From positions 1 to 43,690 of IMG/VR virus record IMGVR_UViG_3300024259_000066: a DNA stretch of 43,690 nucleotides. One strand, 5' to 3'. Source of the DNA: a virus. The translations under genes and the position numbers were made by a program. Shown one piece after another: positions 1-7,455 of the stretch. The notes below the pieces were generated by a model. The model was given only the letters and a program-made list of their open reading frames with translations. It was not told the origin of the DNA and made no database searches. The first letter of the stretch is position 1, and the number at the start of each line of letters is the position of its first letter.

Positions 1-19
1 CTGAACCTTCATCTGCCAT
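1..19 (-). CDS. 5' end of a gene running off the left edge
   Basis: Only the first six codons are inside the window (Met-Ala-Asp-Glu-Gly-Ser). The start is supported by a GAGG ribosome-binding site six bases upstream of the ATG at 19-17 and by the recurring promoter motif at 35-41. The product cannot be identified. It follows the gp26-like chaperone, so a baseplate or tail protein is likely by position only. Confidence 0.55.
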
Positions 20-34
20 GCCATACCTCTATAC

Positions 35-41
35 TAAATAT
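35..41 (-). promoter_or_regulatory. Candidate late promoter motif (ATATTTA)
   Basis: The sense strand reads ATATTTA 15 bases before the start codon of the partial gene at the left edge, with a GAGG ribosome-binding site between. It is one copy of the motif ATA(C/T/A)TTA found upstream of many genes here. The promoter role is inferred from position. Confidence 0.45.
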
Positions 42-54
42 GACTTCGAAAAAG

Positions 55-252
55 TTAGGTGAATCTACGTAACCTTGCCGGCACTTGTTCTCTCTGGCGT
101 CCCATTAATGCTCTTTGGTCTGGAGTGTTGTCAGACGCACTTTTTGATGTGTTGCTTGAATCAATCTCAGTAACAAACCTTTGTACAAACCATTTGCGTT
201 GCCAAATCGGCAAATTCATCGCGTCATGAAACGTAAAGCCCATGTAATACAT
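55..252 (-). CDS. Probable frameshift extension of the gp26-like tail chaperone
   Basis: As a separate ORF from the ATG at 252 this encodes 65 aa, but no ribosome-binding site precedes it. The same frame stays open upstream through 303 and reads as plausible protein (G-L-T-P-N-D-K-E-V-Y-L-E-P-I-F-A), overlapping the end of the preceding gene, which stops at 290. Just before that end the message has seven consecutive U at 310-304. A +1 or -2 slip there would join the 284-aa chaperone to this tail. The core N-L-P-I-W-Q-R-K-W-F resembles the small C-terminal module of tail assembly chaperones. Read this as the C-terminal part of a fusion rather than an independent gene. The slippage itself is inferred. 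Confidence 0.6.
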   Translation of the reverse strand: MYYMGFTFHDAMNLPIWQRKWFVQRFVTEIDSSNTSKSASDNTPDQRALMGRQREQVPARLRRFT

Positions 253-289
253 CAATGCAAATATAGGCTCGAGGTAGACCTCTTTATCG

Positions 290-1144
290 TTAGGCGTCAG
301 GCCAAAAAAACGAAGTGCCGATGGGCAGGTCTACCTCCGAAGACTCATAGCAACTTTCACAAGTCATAACGCACTTCATCTCGATGCCCGGCTCATTGTC
401 ATTCATGAACTTGCGAAGTGCCCGACTGTCTCGGGCTGGCATGTTATGCACAAACATTGCTAGCTTTGAACGGTCTTCGATGTTGTCAACGGCAACAACG
501 GCTGCCTGGAGCCGACTGGTCACCATGCTATCGAGATCACCCGACAACTTCTTCTTTCTTTTTCGCTCTGCCGTTAGTGCAATATTTTGCTCGTCGGCGC
601 CCGTTAGGAACCTGAACGTTACAACCTTCTTGCTGACTGGCAAAGTAAAGGTGAATTTGTTCTCGCCTGGTTCTGACGGTTCAATTTCGAGTCGCTTGAT
701 AGGAAGTTCTGCAAGACTGAATGACTGCTTTTGAGACACATCGCATTCTGGGCAAGGAATTTCGACCTCGTAATCAGAGCCGTACCCTGTAATCCTGACG
801 GCAACCATTAGCGCATTACGGTCTCCGGAGATAAGCTGATCAACCCGGACTGCTTTGTTTACCAGACATGAACGAAGAAGTGCCGTGATGACAGTGCCCT
901 TCTTGAGGAGAGCGCGACTGGTTAGAATATCCTCGTCCTTTGCCGTCATGGCCCGGATTTCAAGCGTTTCACAATTGTGCGCCGCCGAACCCTCTGGGTA
1001 GATTTTCCCCTGTGATGGCAGTGGTGCGGCATCAACTGGAATTTCCATTCCAAAATCTTCCCTCATCACATTTCTTGTCTGCATTCCACTAGCTTGCGCT
1101 CGCTGGGCATCGAAAACATGGTTCCCTTCTCTTTTGTTGCTCAC
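290..1144 (-). CDS. 26: gp26-like baseplate/tail assembly chaperone (T4_baseplate family)
   Basis: This 284-aa protein matches the T4 gp26-type family found in large T4-like phages. Visible hallmarks are P-L-P-S-Q-G-K-I-Y-P near residue 41, M-T-A-K-D-E-D-I-L near 66, a G-D-R-N-A-L segment near 107, and two Cys pairs, C131/C134 and C262/C265, that probably bind zinc. The start is GTG at 1144, chosen because AGGAG lies six bases upstream. The gene ends in a seven-U run followed by a short tail and UAA; the overlapping frame continues as the 55-252 extension. In T4 the family acts in baseplate hub assembly, and in other tailed phages analogous chaperones coat the tape measure. A hairpin (1168-1190) and a candidate promoter (1203-1209) lie upstream. 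Confidence 0.75.
   Translation of the reverse strand: MSNKREGNHVFDAQRAQASGMQTRNVMREDFGMEIPVDAAPLPSQGKIYPEGSAAHNCETLEIRAMTAKDEDILTSRALLKKGTVITALLRSCLVNKAVRVDQLISGDRNALMVAVRITGYGSDYEVEIPCPECDVSQKQSFSLAELPIKRLEIEPSEPGENKFTFTLPVSKKVVTFRFLTGADEQNIALTAERKRKKKLSGDLDSMVTSRLQAAVVAVDNIEDRSKLAMFVHNMPARDSRALRKFMNDNEPGIEMKCVMTCESCYESSEVDLPIGTSFFWPDA
304..310 (-). promoter_or_regulatory. Candidate slippery site, seven U in the message
   Basis: The minus-strand message reads UCG UUU UUU UGG CCU near the end of the gp26-like gene. A +1 or -2 shift on the U7 run moves ribosomes into the frame that continues to position 55. It is a homopolymer rather than the X-XXY-YYZ site typical of -1 shifts. The downstream frame is open and protein-like, which is the main support. 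Confidence 0.5.
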
Positions 1145-1167
1145 GTATCACTCCTGTAATTGTCACC

Positions 1168-1190
1168 TGCATACTGTAGTCCTGTATGCA
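1168..1190 (-). promoter_or_regulatory. 5' leader hairpin of the gp26-like gene
   Basis: A perfect 7-bp inverted repeat (TGCATAC / GTATGCA) with a 9-base loop lies between the candidate promoter at 1203-1209 and the ribosome-binding site of the gp26-like gene. It does not cover the ribosome-binding site and has no U-run after it, so a terminator is unlikely. It may stabilise the message. Confidence 0.4.
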
Positions 1191-1202
1191 CGCTTGTAAA
1201 CA

Positions 1203-1209
1203 TAAGTAT
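1203..1209 (-). promoter_or_regulatory. Candidate late promoter motif (ATACTTA)
   Basis: The sense strand reads ATACTTA 58 bases upstream of the GTG start of the gp26-like gene, in the gap after the 1232-2014 gene. It matches the recurring motif ATA(C/T/A)TTA. Confidence 0.45.
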
Positions 1210-1231
1210 AAGTGTGTGAAAGTCGTAGGAG

Positions 1232-2014
1232 TTAGTTTTCTGTGTCGTGTTTTATGTTATAAAATTCGTCTGCTGCGTTCCACAAAATATCTTCAAGCTC
1301 ATGACTTGGAATGCCCAACTTAACATCAATGTATTTTTCTAGTCTTTTAAATGATGAAATCATTGATTCAACGTCTGGTTTTTTGCCCGTAAGATGGTAT
1401 GATGAATCCAAAAAATTACCGAAGTTTTCTTTTCCAGGATTGTGTACGCGGGCGTCATCAGATTTTTGTGGGGTTATGGGTTTCTTTTTGTTATCTAGCG
1501 GCGTAGATTCAACGTCAGCGCGCTTGTTTTTGTAATATTTCCAGACGCGCTGAGCTGACGGTGATACACCAGGCTGCCTGTCTGGCATTAATTCACCTGT
1601 TTCCGCCATGGCTATATCATACATGAGCGGACCAAAATTTTTCGATGCGGCTGGGCCATGCACCATACTAGCACCATTGCTGTTACTTGACGCTTTTTCT
1701 ATATCAATCGTCCCCATAATGAATGATTCTGCATGTCCAGCCATTCCATCTGGAAGTATCCCGGCATGGTCGTCAAAATCGGCGAGAATGTCGCTGACTG
1801 ACACTTTACTTGCGCGGGCCATATCCTTAATTTCCTGAATTAGAAAATGTATAAACATACTCCTGTCAAAAAGAATGTACAGGATGTCGCCAGGTCCATC
1901 GCGATCCTTGTATACGGCTAACGCTAAATTGTCATTCGACGCCATTTTGGCGGTACGTGCTTTTTCTTGTAGGAGAGTTGTGCGGACGAAGGTCCTGATT
2001 GATGAGATGTTCAT
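1232..2014 (-). CDS. Conserved phage protein, function unknown
   Basis: This 260-aa protein has a recognisable central block, F-G-P-L-M-Y-D-I-A-M (about residues 127-136) followed by L-M-P-D-R and R-V-W-K-Y-Y. I recall this block from other large phages as a domain without known function. The N-terminus (M-N-I-S-S-I-R, then L-L-Q-E) loosely resembles the leader shared by the island proteins. There is no ribosome-binding site before the ATG, but ATAATTA ends exactly five bases upstream, which suggests a leaderless message. It lies between the HNH endonuclease and the gp26-like gene. A structural or internal virion protein is possible; the sequence does not decide. Confidence 0.6.
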   Translation of the reverse strand: MNISSIRTFVRTTLLQEKARTAKMASNDNLALAVYKDRDGPGDILYILFDRSMFIHFLIQEIKDMARASKVSVSDILADFDDHAGILPDGMAGHAESFIMGTIDIEKASSNSNGASMVHGPAASKNFGPLMYDIAMAETGELMPDRQPGVSPSAQRVWKYYKNKRADVESTPLDNKKKPITPQKSDDARVHNPGKENFGNFLDSSYHLTGKKPDVESMISSFKRLEKYIDVKLGIPSHELEDILWNAADEFYNIKHDTEN

Positions 2015-2019
2015 ATTAC

Positions 2020-2026
2020 TAATTAT
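2020..2026 (-). promoter_or_regulatory. Promoter-like motif 5 bases from the ATG (ATAATTA)
   Basis: ATAATTA, one base from the commoner ATACTTA/ATATTTA form, ends five bases before the ATG of the 1232-2014 gene, which lacks a ribosome-binding site. If transcription starts as at T4 late promoters, about six bases after the motif, the message would begin at the start codon. Confidence 0.35.
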
Positions 2027-2140
2027 CGTGCAGGATGGGTTCTGGACGTATCAATCACCAATGTGTATGTAGTATGTATTGAAATGATTCGGGAAGCACA
2101 CGGGATGAGGTGGGACTGTTAGGTGATTGACATGATTGAG

Positions 2141-2944
2141 CTAGTTGTCAAAGTTCAAAGATGGATGTTCGTGCCCGTGGCAAATCTTACATAGAACGAT
2201 TCCGGATACATTTTGTGACGTGTGGTAATCAATCACTTTTTCAACGATTATTCTATTTTGTTCTGGTGTCAAGACATGACAATCAACGTCACTGCGGAAC
2301 TTCTTGATTATCGCTGCCATTTTTTCTTTATCATGATGGATGTGCAATTTTGTTGTGCTTGAGCATCTTTCACACTTGAATTTTGCTGCGGCGAGCTTTG
2401 GAAATTTCCATTCGCTGTATAGTCGGTTATTTGAATGGCAAAGAGCACCGATTGTTGACGTTCCGCCTTTCCATTGCGGGTGTTCTGATCCTGTCAAAGA
2501 TGGAATAATACCGGCCAATCTATTTTTTGACATTATTTTGCTATACTTTTCTCGTTTTTCGGTTGTCCATGTTTTTGCGACCGATCTTCCGGCAATGCGG
2601 AGTCTTTCATCATCATGCTTCGTTATCCCTTTATTCCAGACAATCATTTCTCCAGATTTCAACATTTCCCGCCGGGAAGCCTGGCTTTTCTTTTGTGCGT
2701 TTTCATTGTGGCCCCAGTTATTTTTGATACGCGCTTGATGACCTGGGCAAAACTTTGAATATCCTTTTGTGATTCCATGGAATTTTGTCTTTGACATGCA
2801 ACCACAAGCACACGTAGGCTGTTTATGCTTGACAACTGCAGCCAGATATATTGCCTCGCTTGAAAGCTTATGCGCTTTTTGTGCATGAATACGCAATGAG
2901 TTAATTTTTTCAGTTTTGTAATTACAACTTGGACATAAAAACAT
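2141..2944 (-). CDS. HNH homing endonuclease with zinc finger and NUMOD3-like motif
   Basis: This 267-aa protein is a probable free-standing homing endonuclease. It starts with a C2H2 finger (C4, C7, H20, H25), then a C-A-C-G-C element at 45-49 also seen in the endonuclease at 22361-23356, then a NUMOD3-like element S-E-H-P-Q-W-K-G-G near 153-161. The HNH nuclease follows: C191/C194, the H-I-H-H-D core at 201-205 and C252/C255 near the C-terminus. It sits directly downstream of the tail tube gene, a typical essential-gene neighbour. Its ribosome-binding site and start codon lie in a 14-bp hairpin (2941-2988), so translation is probably restricted in read-through transcripts. Confidence 0.85.
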   Translation of the reverse strand: MFLCPSCNYKTEKINSLRIHAQKAHKLSSEAIYLAAVVKHKQPTCACGCMSKTKFHGITKGYSKFCPGHQARIKNNWGHNENAQKKSQASRREMLKSGEMIVWNKGITKHDDERLRIAGRSVAKTWTTEKREKYSKIMSKNRLAGIIPSLTGSEHPQWKGGTSTIGALCHSNNRLYSEWKFPKLAAAKFKCERCSSTTKLHIHHDKEKMAAIIKKFRSDVDCHVLTPEQNRIIVEKVIDYHTSQNVSGIVLCKICHGHEHPSLNFDN

Positions 2945-2988
2945 AGTCCCTCCCTATGACACTAGTATATCAATGGGAGGGACTATGT
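2941..2988 (-). terminator. 14-bp hairpin: tube-gene terminator and/or ribosome-site lock
   Basis: A perfect 14-bp inverted repeat (ACATAGTCCCTCCC / GGGAGGGACTATGT) encloses a 20-base loop. In the minus-strand message the 3' arm contains both the GGGAGG ribosome-binding site and the AUG of the HNH endonuclease, and it is followed by UUUUUA. It could therefore end transcripts of the upstream tube gene, block translation of the endonuclease, or both. The loop contains GATATACTAG, which could be a promoter giving an unlocked message. There is no T-run on the plus-strand side, so the terminator reading is directional. Confidence 0.7.
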
Positions 2989-3013
2989 AAAACCTCGTTA
3001 TCGTAACGTTACA

Positions 3014-3502
3014 TCAAAATTGAAGCACGGCGTTGTCATACCTGACCGTGAGTGCAATCTCTGATGCGTCTGACGTGCTGTAATCTAGTGCACCGAAATC
3101 AGCCGCTGTCAAGAATGCACCACGGATATCCCACAATTCAACGACTGTACCGACCGGATCAAGCATCTTCAACTGAATGTCGCGCTTGTAGAAGTCTGCG
3201 TAGCCTGCTCGACCTGAGACCGACTCGAAGTGTGTTCGAATCCATTCCATAACCTGCTGAGCGCCGGATGGAGCAATTGGGTCGTGAAGCGTAATCGATA
3301 GTGTTTCGAATGTTGCCTTGCCTGCCACATATCGTTTGTGATTGATATACGGAATTTCCAGCTCTTCAATCGCAATGTTTGGTCGCGAGGCAGTCTTCAC
3401 AATGAAGGCGTCGATGCCTTCAACAGCAAGGACCCACCTAAACTGACGTTTTGGCTCAAATTTATTCGGAAGCATGTCCGTTACTGATAGTGTTTCTGCC
3501 AT
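3014..3502 (-). CDS. 19: Tail tube protein, gp19-like
   Basis: At 162 aa this is almost the length of T4 gp19 (163 aa). It has the tube-protein pattern: a short N-terminal segment (P-N-K-F near residue 12), F-R-W-V-L-A-V-E-G-I-D-A-F-I-V-K, a central L-S-I-T-L-H-D-P-I-A-P-S-G followed by an amphipathic stretch, and a C-terminal beta strand A-L-T-V-R-Y-D-N-A-V. It polymerises into the inner tube through which DNA passes. AGGAG sits six bases before the ATG and a promoter-like ATACTTA lies at 3543-3549, so the gene probably has its own strong late promoter although it follows the sheath genes. Confidence 0.85.
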   Translation of the reverse strand: MAETLSVTDMLPNKFEPKRQFRWVLAVEGIDAFIVKTASRPNIAIEELEIPYINHKRYVAGKATFETLSITLHDPIAPSGAQQVMEWIRTHFESVSGRAGYADFYKRDIQLKMLDPVGTVVELWDIRGAFLTAADFGALDYSTSDASEIALTVRYDNAVLQF

Positions 3503-3542
3503 TTTAATCTCCTAAGACTGAGGCTTCGTTATGTTACAGGTC

Positions 3543-3549
3543 TAAGTAT
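3543..3549 (-). promoter_or_regulatory. Candidate late promoter motif (ATACTTA)
   Basis: ATACTTA on the sense strand lies 40 bases before the tail tube start, with the AGGAG ribosome-binding site between. Separate promotion of the tube gene fits its high copy number in the virion. Confidence 0.5.
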
Positions 3550-3556
3550 GGTAAAC

Positions 3557-4075
3557 CTAGAATCCCGACAACACAGCTTCCATTTTTTCTGCCATCTCGT
3601 CGTAATTGCTACTTCCGTTGGCACCCATGTTGACGACCTTTCTGCCGTTTACAATGATCCACCCGTTTCTGCCGTCAATTTTTATTTCTGCATCTGGGTA
3701 TCGGCGCTTGAATTTTGCCCTCAACGATTTTGCAGCAGACATTGATGCGGGACCTGCTTGGTTATAGCTTCGTTTGCGGGGCTTTCTGCCTGTCGGTGAG
3801 TAACCATAATTCTGATCGCGACCATAATTTTGTTCATTGACCTGTTTCGAAGGTGCCAGTCGATTCGTCATGATCCCATAAACGTCTCCGTTTCCAAAAT
3901 CTACGTCGGCCATGTCACCCATTTTGTGCATTTTCTTGACAGTGCCTTTCCTTGTTTTACCAAAGATCTCCGTTGTAACAATATCGCCTGGTTTTACTAC
4001 CTTTCCTACTGGTTTGGCACGCCATGGTGTGCTTTCTCGAATCAAGTTTCTAATTTGTCGTCGTGTGATTTTCAT
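3557..4075 (-). CDS. Leader-bearing protein with small beta-barrel-like segment
   Basis: This 172-aa protein begins with the shared leader M-K-I-T-R-R-Q-I-R-N-L-I-R-E followed by Ser, which fits cleavage by the gp21-type protease. The next part (V-K-P-G-D-I-V near 28, K-G-T-V-K-K-M, A-D-V-D-F-G-N-G-D near 56) has the glycine and valine spacing of a KOW or Tudor-like small barrel. The C-terminal half is basic (G-R-K-P-R-K-R) and ends in a short alpha/beta stretch with an N-G-W-I-I-V-N-G-R-K hairpin. It lies just after another leader-bearing gene, between the sheaths and the tube. I infer an internal head protein; nucleic-acid binding is possible. Confidence 0.65.
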   Translation of the reverse strand: MKITRRQIRNLIRESTPWRAKPVGKVVKPGDIVTTEIFGKTRKGTVKKMHKMGDMADVDFGNGDVYGIMTNRLAPSKQVNEQNYGRDQNYGYSPTGRKPRKRSYNQAGPASMSAAKSLRAKFKRRYPDAEIKIDGRNGWIIVNGRKVVNMGANGSSNYDEMAEKMEAVLSGF

Positions 4076-4078
4076 GGG

Positions 4079-4336
4079 TTACATCCACCTTTGTACTTTT
4101 CTATTGAGTACCTTCATCGCCTGATATTTGATTCCTGGTGCTCTAAAACCGCCGCCGATACGTTCAGCCTCATCGTCGATATACCTGATCAGTGAGTCAA
4201 TCTCTCTTTCAACGTTTGCCATAAGGTCGTCGCGCTCCTGGTCCTCATCATCAGAAACCGTGCCGTCCGCGTTCATCTCTGAGAGGATCTTCTCTTCATT
4301 GATAAGTCTTCGTAATTGTTTTTTTGTAATTTTCAC
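4079..4336 (-). CDS. Small leader-bearing protein
   Basis: This 85-aa protein starts with the shared leader (M-K-I-T-K-K-Q-L-R-R-L-I-N-E, then Glu). The start is GTG at 4336 with AGGA seven bases upstream. The body is acidic (D-G-T-V-S-D-D-E-D-Q-E-R-D-D) and then helical, ending in a basic tail. It overlaps no neighbour but is only nine bases from the sheath gene and three from the next leader-bearing gene, so all three are probably co-transcribed. The body has no recognisable domain. Confidence 0.6.
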   Translation of the reverse strand: MKITKKQLRRLINEEKILSEMNADGTVSDDEDQERDDLMANVEREIDSLIRYIDDEAERIGGGFRAPGIKYQAMKVLNRKVQRWM

Positions 4337-4345
4337 GTGCTATTC

Positions 4346-7300
4346 CTAGATATTGTTGCTTACCACGAAGTCAAGCGAGACGAACTCGATTGATTTTGTT
4401 GGCTGTAAGAAGATTTTACCGCGGATGGTGTTATTCTCAATGTCAGCCTGTGTCGTTGTCGACGCGTCAATCTTGACCTTGAATCTATCCAACCCACCTT
4501 GTGACTGGACGGCTGCCAAGATCGGTTGTACCCTCGCTTCAAATGATGCGATTGTAGATGCCTGGTTTGGCTCAAACAAGAATGTTCGTGCCACATCTCT
4601 GACCTTTCTACGAATGTCGATTAGCAAACGTCGTACGTTCACACGGTCGAGAGCGCTCTGTGCTGCAAGCAATGTTTTCTGGCCGAATACGGTTACTCCG
4701 GAATTTGCCTGGACGTCACCGATGATTGGGTTGACATCAGCGCTGTAAAGTGCATCACGATTTGCCTGTAGAAGCTCAACCGTTGGATACAATGCACTCT
4801 GCAAAGCACCTCGTGAGAAGCCTGCAGGTGCGAACCAAGGATGACCAATTGCATCATTCAGTGCCATGGCACCAAGAACAACAGCCGAAGACGGTGCTTT
4901 CACATTCGTCTTGGTTGCAACATCCTGAATTACCACGTCTGGGAAGTATGCTGCCGCAAACGATGAATCCAAAGCCCTCGATTGGAAAGCGTTGACCGTG
5001 TTCGTCACGCTGATTACCTGAGCTGATGATGTCACGAACGTGTTAACTTCGTCCTTTTCCTCGATGTCCATGACATACAATGCATCAAATCGTCGTTCGA
5101 CTGATTCGATTGCGTAGTCTGTAACAGATGAGTGACGAAGTCCAGGGATTGCCAACAACTGAATGTCAACATCCTGTTTTGCTTCCATCACGTCGACTGC
5201 TTTTCGCAACGCTGCAACGGTTGGTCCGTTCTTGCCGCCCTGCAAAGTCGAGTCATCCATCTCACGACGAACAGCCGTATCGGTGAATTTCGATTTCTCA
5301 GAGTCAAATACGTTGGTTCCGTCATATCCGCCCTGGAGTGGGAATGTGAACTTCAAGTATTTCTGGCTTGGAATGTGCGCAAAATCCTTAGTTGAATCCA
5401 AGAATCGAACGTTGGTCTTCGAAGTTCCGTCACGGTCATCAAGCGATGATGCCTGCGTTCCATTTCGGCGATACGAAGCAGCTGCCCACTGTTGTGGGTC
5501 TGGCCTGTCATTCGATCCAGTAATAACCTGCACCCTCTCAAGAGAGAAGAAGTTGTTGTTGAAACGGTCAGCGTCGAAAATCGTTCCGCCCACGTCAGCA
5601 GCTCCAGCATTATCACCGACTAGTGGGTTCTGCCAACTTGTGTGGAATTTCGGGTAATACCTTGTGAAGGATAGCAACGATGCATCCAGTTTTTCATTCT
5701 TGTTAGGAAGTGAAACGCTTGTCTTCGTTTCGAATTGGATTCCCCATGTGAATGACTGCTGGACGTTTTTCTTTGGTGAAGCACCGGTAGAGATCGACTC
5801 ACGCATTGGGATAGGAGGCTGAACAACCCGTTTGAGCAGATCAGATGAAATGCTGGCTGACATCGAACCTCGCAATGTGGCAAAGCTTCCTGTTAGGATT
5901 GAGCCTGCTGTTCCTGCGATTGTTGTGCCTGACGTAATCAAGTGATGAATTCCACGGAAACCTGTTGGCAATGCCGTTGGGTCCAATCGATCATTCTTCA
6001 AGTCGCTACTCAACGTCACTCGGACGTAGTTTGAAACGCTTGGGTAATCACCTTCGACAACGATCTTCTGGTTTCCAGTTGCTGCTTCGAAGTCGAAGTA
6101 TGTTCGCTGGTCACCGATTCGCTTTGCAATGTAGTTGTCAGACGACGGATCCAAACTCAAGCCTCTGAATGATTCCAGAACTGCTGGGTTCAAATCGTTG
6201 TCTGTGAAGCGTCGAATCAACACATCGAAAGTGCCGTACTTATTATTCGCCTTTGATGAAGCCGCGATGTTTTCAATCGTGACCTTGACTTCGCCTGCAC
6301 CGATGAGACCGTCAGACAATGTTGTTAGTCTGAACAAATCCTTGTTTGCGCCACCGAATTTCTGTGATACGACGAATGGACTGAATGCCGCCTCAAACCT
6401 GTCCTCGAAGTTCTCGAAGTTAGGTACACCAACGGTTGTTGCCGATGTTGCAGAACCTACGTCCCGGTTGAGTGTCGAAGTCAAAAGCAAAGCAACTGGC
6501 TCAAGATTTGTGAACCAGACTGTTGGGTTGATCACGCTTGTACCGGTCGCAACAGCAAGTGCTGGATCGATATCGTAGTGCGTATATAGATAATGCCCAG
6601 CATCTTCGATTTTCAATGGGTCTGTGTTGAGCACGTTTACGAAGTAGTTTGGAACGCTGGGGTCGAATGATGCCGTAACAACATTCTTGTATGTTGCGTT
6701 ATTTTTGTGACCGTTGAATAGGAGAACGAACTCCTGCTTCGAGTTACTAACATCGACGCTACCAATGTTTCCGCCAGCATTACCGACACCTGATCCGCCA
6801 AATGATGGATAAGCGGCTTCGTTTGCAGCCGGAGCCATGTTACCAGCAAGGTCAAGTGAGTGACTCAATGCCGGGATAACACCAGAAGGTGCCATTAGCA
6901 TACCACGGAGAATCGGAGTTGCGTTGACGTTCTTCTGGATGCCAGCGTCGCTAAGGTATGTTGAACCGTTTGACTCAGACATGATAGCTGCCAGCATGTA
7001 TGAACGGCCGAGCGCTCCACCTGGTAAGTTTTCAGCACCTGAATATGAGTTATCGCCGACGAGCCCGTTTGACTGGACAAGCCTATCACCAACAACAAAT
7101 CCTGCGTTGGTTACCTTGCCCTGGTTGTTACCCGTCGAGAGCCTTGCAGAACCGTCACCGGCACCAAGAACACGAACGAATACACCCGAATCGGCGTTCC
7201 TCAACCATTCACGCATTGCAATCGGTCCAAATTTTGTGCCGTCGCTATTCCCGAACGTTGAAATAAAGTCTTGAAATGTTGCCATAGTCACTGGGACGAA

Positions 7301-7429
7301 AGCAGGACCTCGTACTGACGTTCCTACAACACCTGCAGGAATTCCAGAGGGAGAAACCTGTGTGGGTCCTGAAAGGTCAATTTCATTCGCCACTACGCCC
7401 GGACTAACTGGAAAAGTGAATTCTGCCAT
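4346..7429 (-). CDS. 18: Tail sheath protein, first paralogue (gp18-like)
   Basis: This 1027-aa protein is a contractile tail sheath. The N-terminus (P-G-V-V-A-N-E-I-D-L-S-G, then G-I-P-A-G-V-V-G-T-S and G-P-A-F-V-P-V-T) and the C-terminus (F-G-Q-K-T-L-L-A-A-Q-S-A-L-D-R-V-N-V-R-R-L, later S-I-E-F-V-S-L-D-F-V-V) are the conserved polymerisation ends of gp18. T4 gp18 is 659 aa, so about 370 residues are added, presumably in surface domains between these ends. AGGAG precedes the ATG. It is immediately downstream of a second sheath gene with the same ends but a different middle. Contraction of the sheath drives the tube into the host. Confidence 0.9.
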   Translation of the reverse strand: MAEFTFPVSPGVVANEIDLSGPTQVSPSGIPAGVVGTSVRGPAFVPVTMATFQDFISTFGNSDGTKFGPIAMREWLRNADSGVFVRVLGAGDGSARLSTGNNQGKVTNAGFVVGDRLVQSNGLVGDNSYSGAENLPGGALGRSYMLAAIMSESNGSTYLSDAGIQKNVNATPILRGMLMAPSGVIPALSHSLDLAGNMAPAANEAAYPSFGGSGVGNAGGNIGSVDVSNSKQEFVLLFNGHKNNATYKNVVTASFDPSVPNYFVNVLNTDPLKIEDAGHYLYTHYDIDPALAVATGTSVINPTVWFTNLEPVALLLTSTLNRDVGSATSATTVGVPNFENFEDRFEAAFSPFVVSQKFGGANKDLFRLTTLSDGLIGAGEVKVTIENIAASSKANNKYGTFDVLIRRFTDNDLNPAVLESFRGLSLDPSSDNYIAKRIGDQRTYFDFEAATGNQKIVVEGDYPSVSNYVRVTLSSDLKNDRLDPTALPTGFRGIHHLITSGTTIAGTAGSILTGSFATLRGSMSASISSDLLKRVVQPPIPMRESISTGASPKKNVQQSFTWGIQFETKTSVSLPNKNEKLDASLLSFTRYYPKFHTSWQNPLVGDNAGAADVGGTIFDADRFNNNFFSLERVQVITGSNDRPDPQQWAAASYRRNGTQASSLDDRDGTSKTNVRFLDSTKDFAHIPSQKYLKFTFPLQGGYDGTNVFDSEKSKFTDTAVRREMDDSTLQGGKNGPTVAALRKAVDVMEAKQDVDIQLLAIPGLRHSSVTDYAIESVERRFDALYVMDIEEKDEVNTFVTSSAQVISVTNTVNAFQSRALDSSFAAAYFPDVVIQDVATKTNVKAPSSAVVLGAMALNDAIGHPWFAPAGFSRGALQSALYPTVELLQANRDALYSADVNPIIGDVQANSGVTVFGQKTLLAAQSALDRVNVRRLLIDIRRKVRDVARTFLFEPNQASTIASFEARVQPILAAVQSQGGLDRFKVKIDASTTTQADIENNTIRGKIFLQPTKSIEFVSLDFVVSNNI

Positions 7430-7455
7430 TTTATCTCCTACCTTTACGTATCGTC

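Noticed and set aside
384-734. Long plus-strand ORFs opposite the gp26-like gene and many similar ones elsewhere
   Set aside because: They lie antisense to recognised genes, lack ribosome-binding sites and have compositions typical of shadow frames.
2049-2130. 9-bp inverted repeat TCAATCACC / GGTGATTGA in the gap 2015-2140
   Set aside because: The arms are 64 bases apart and not GC-rich, so a hairpin or operator role is unconvincing.
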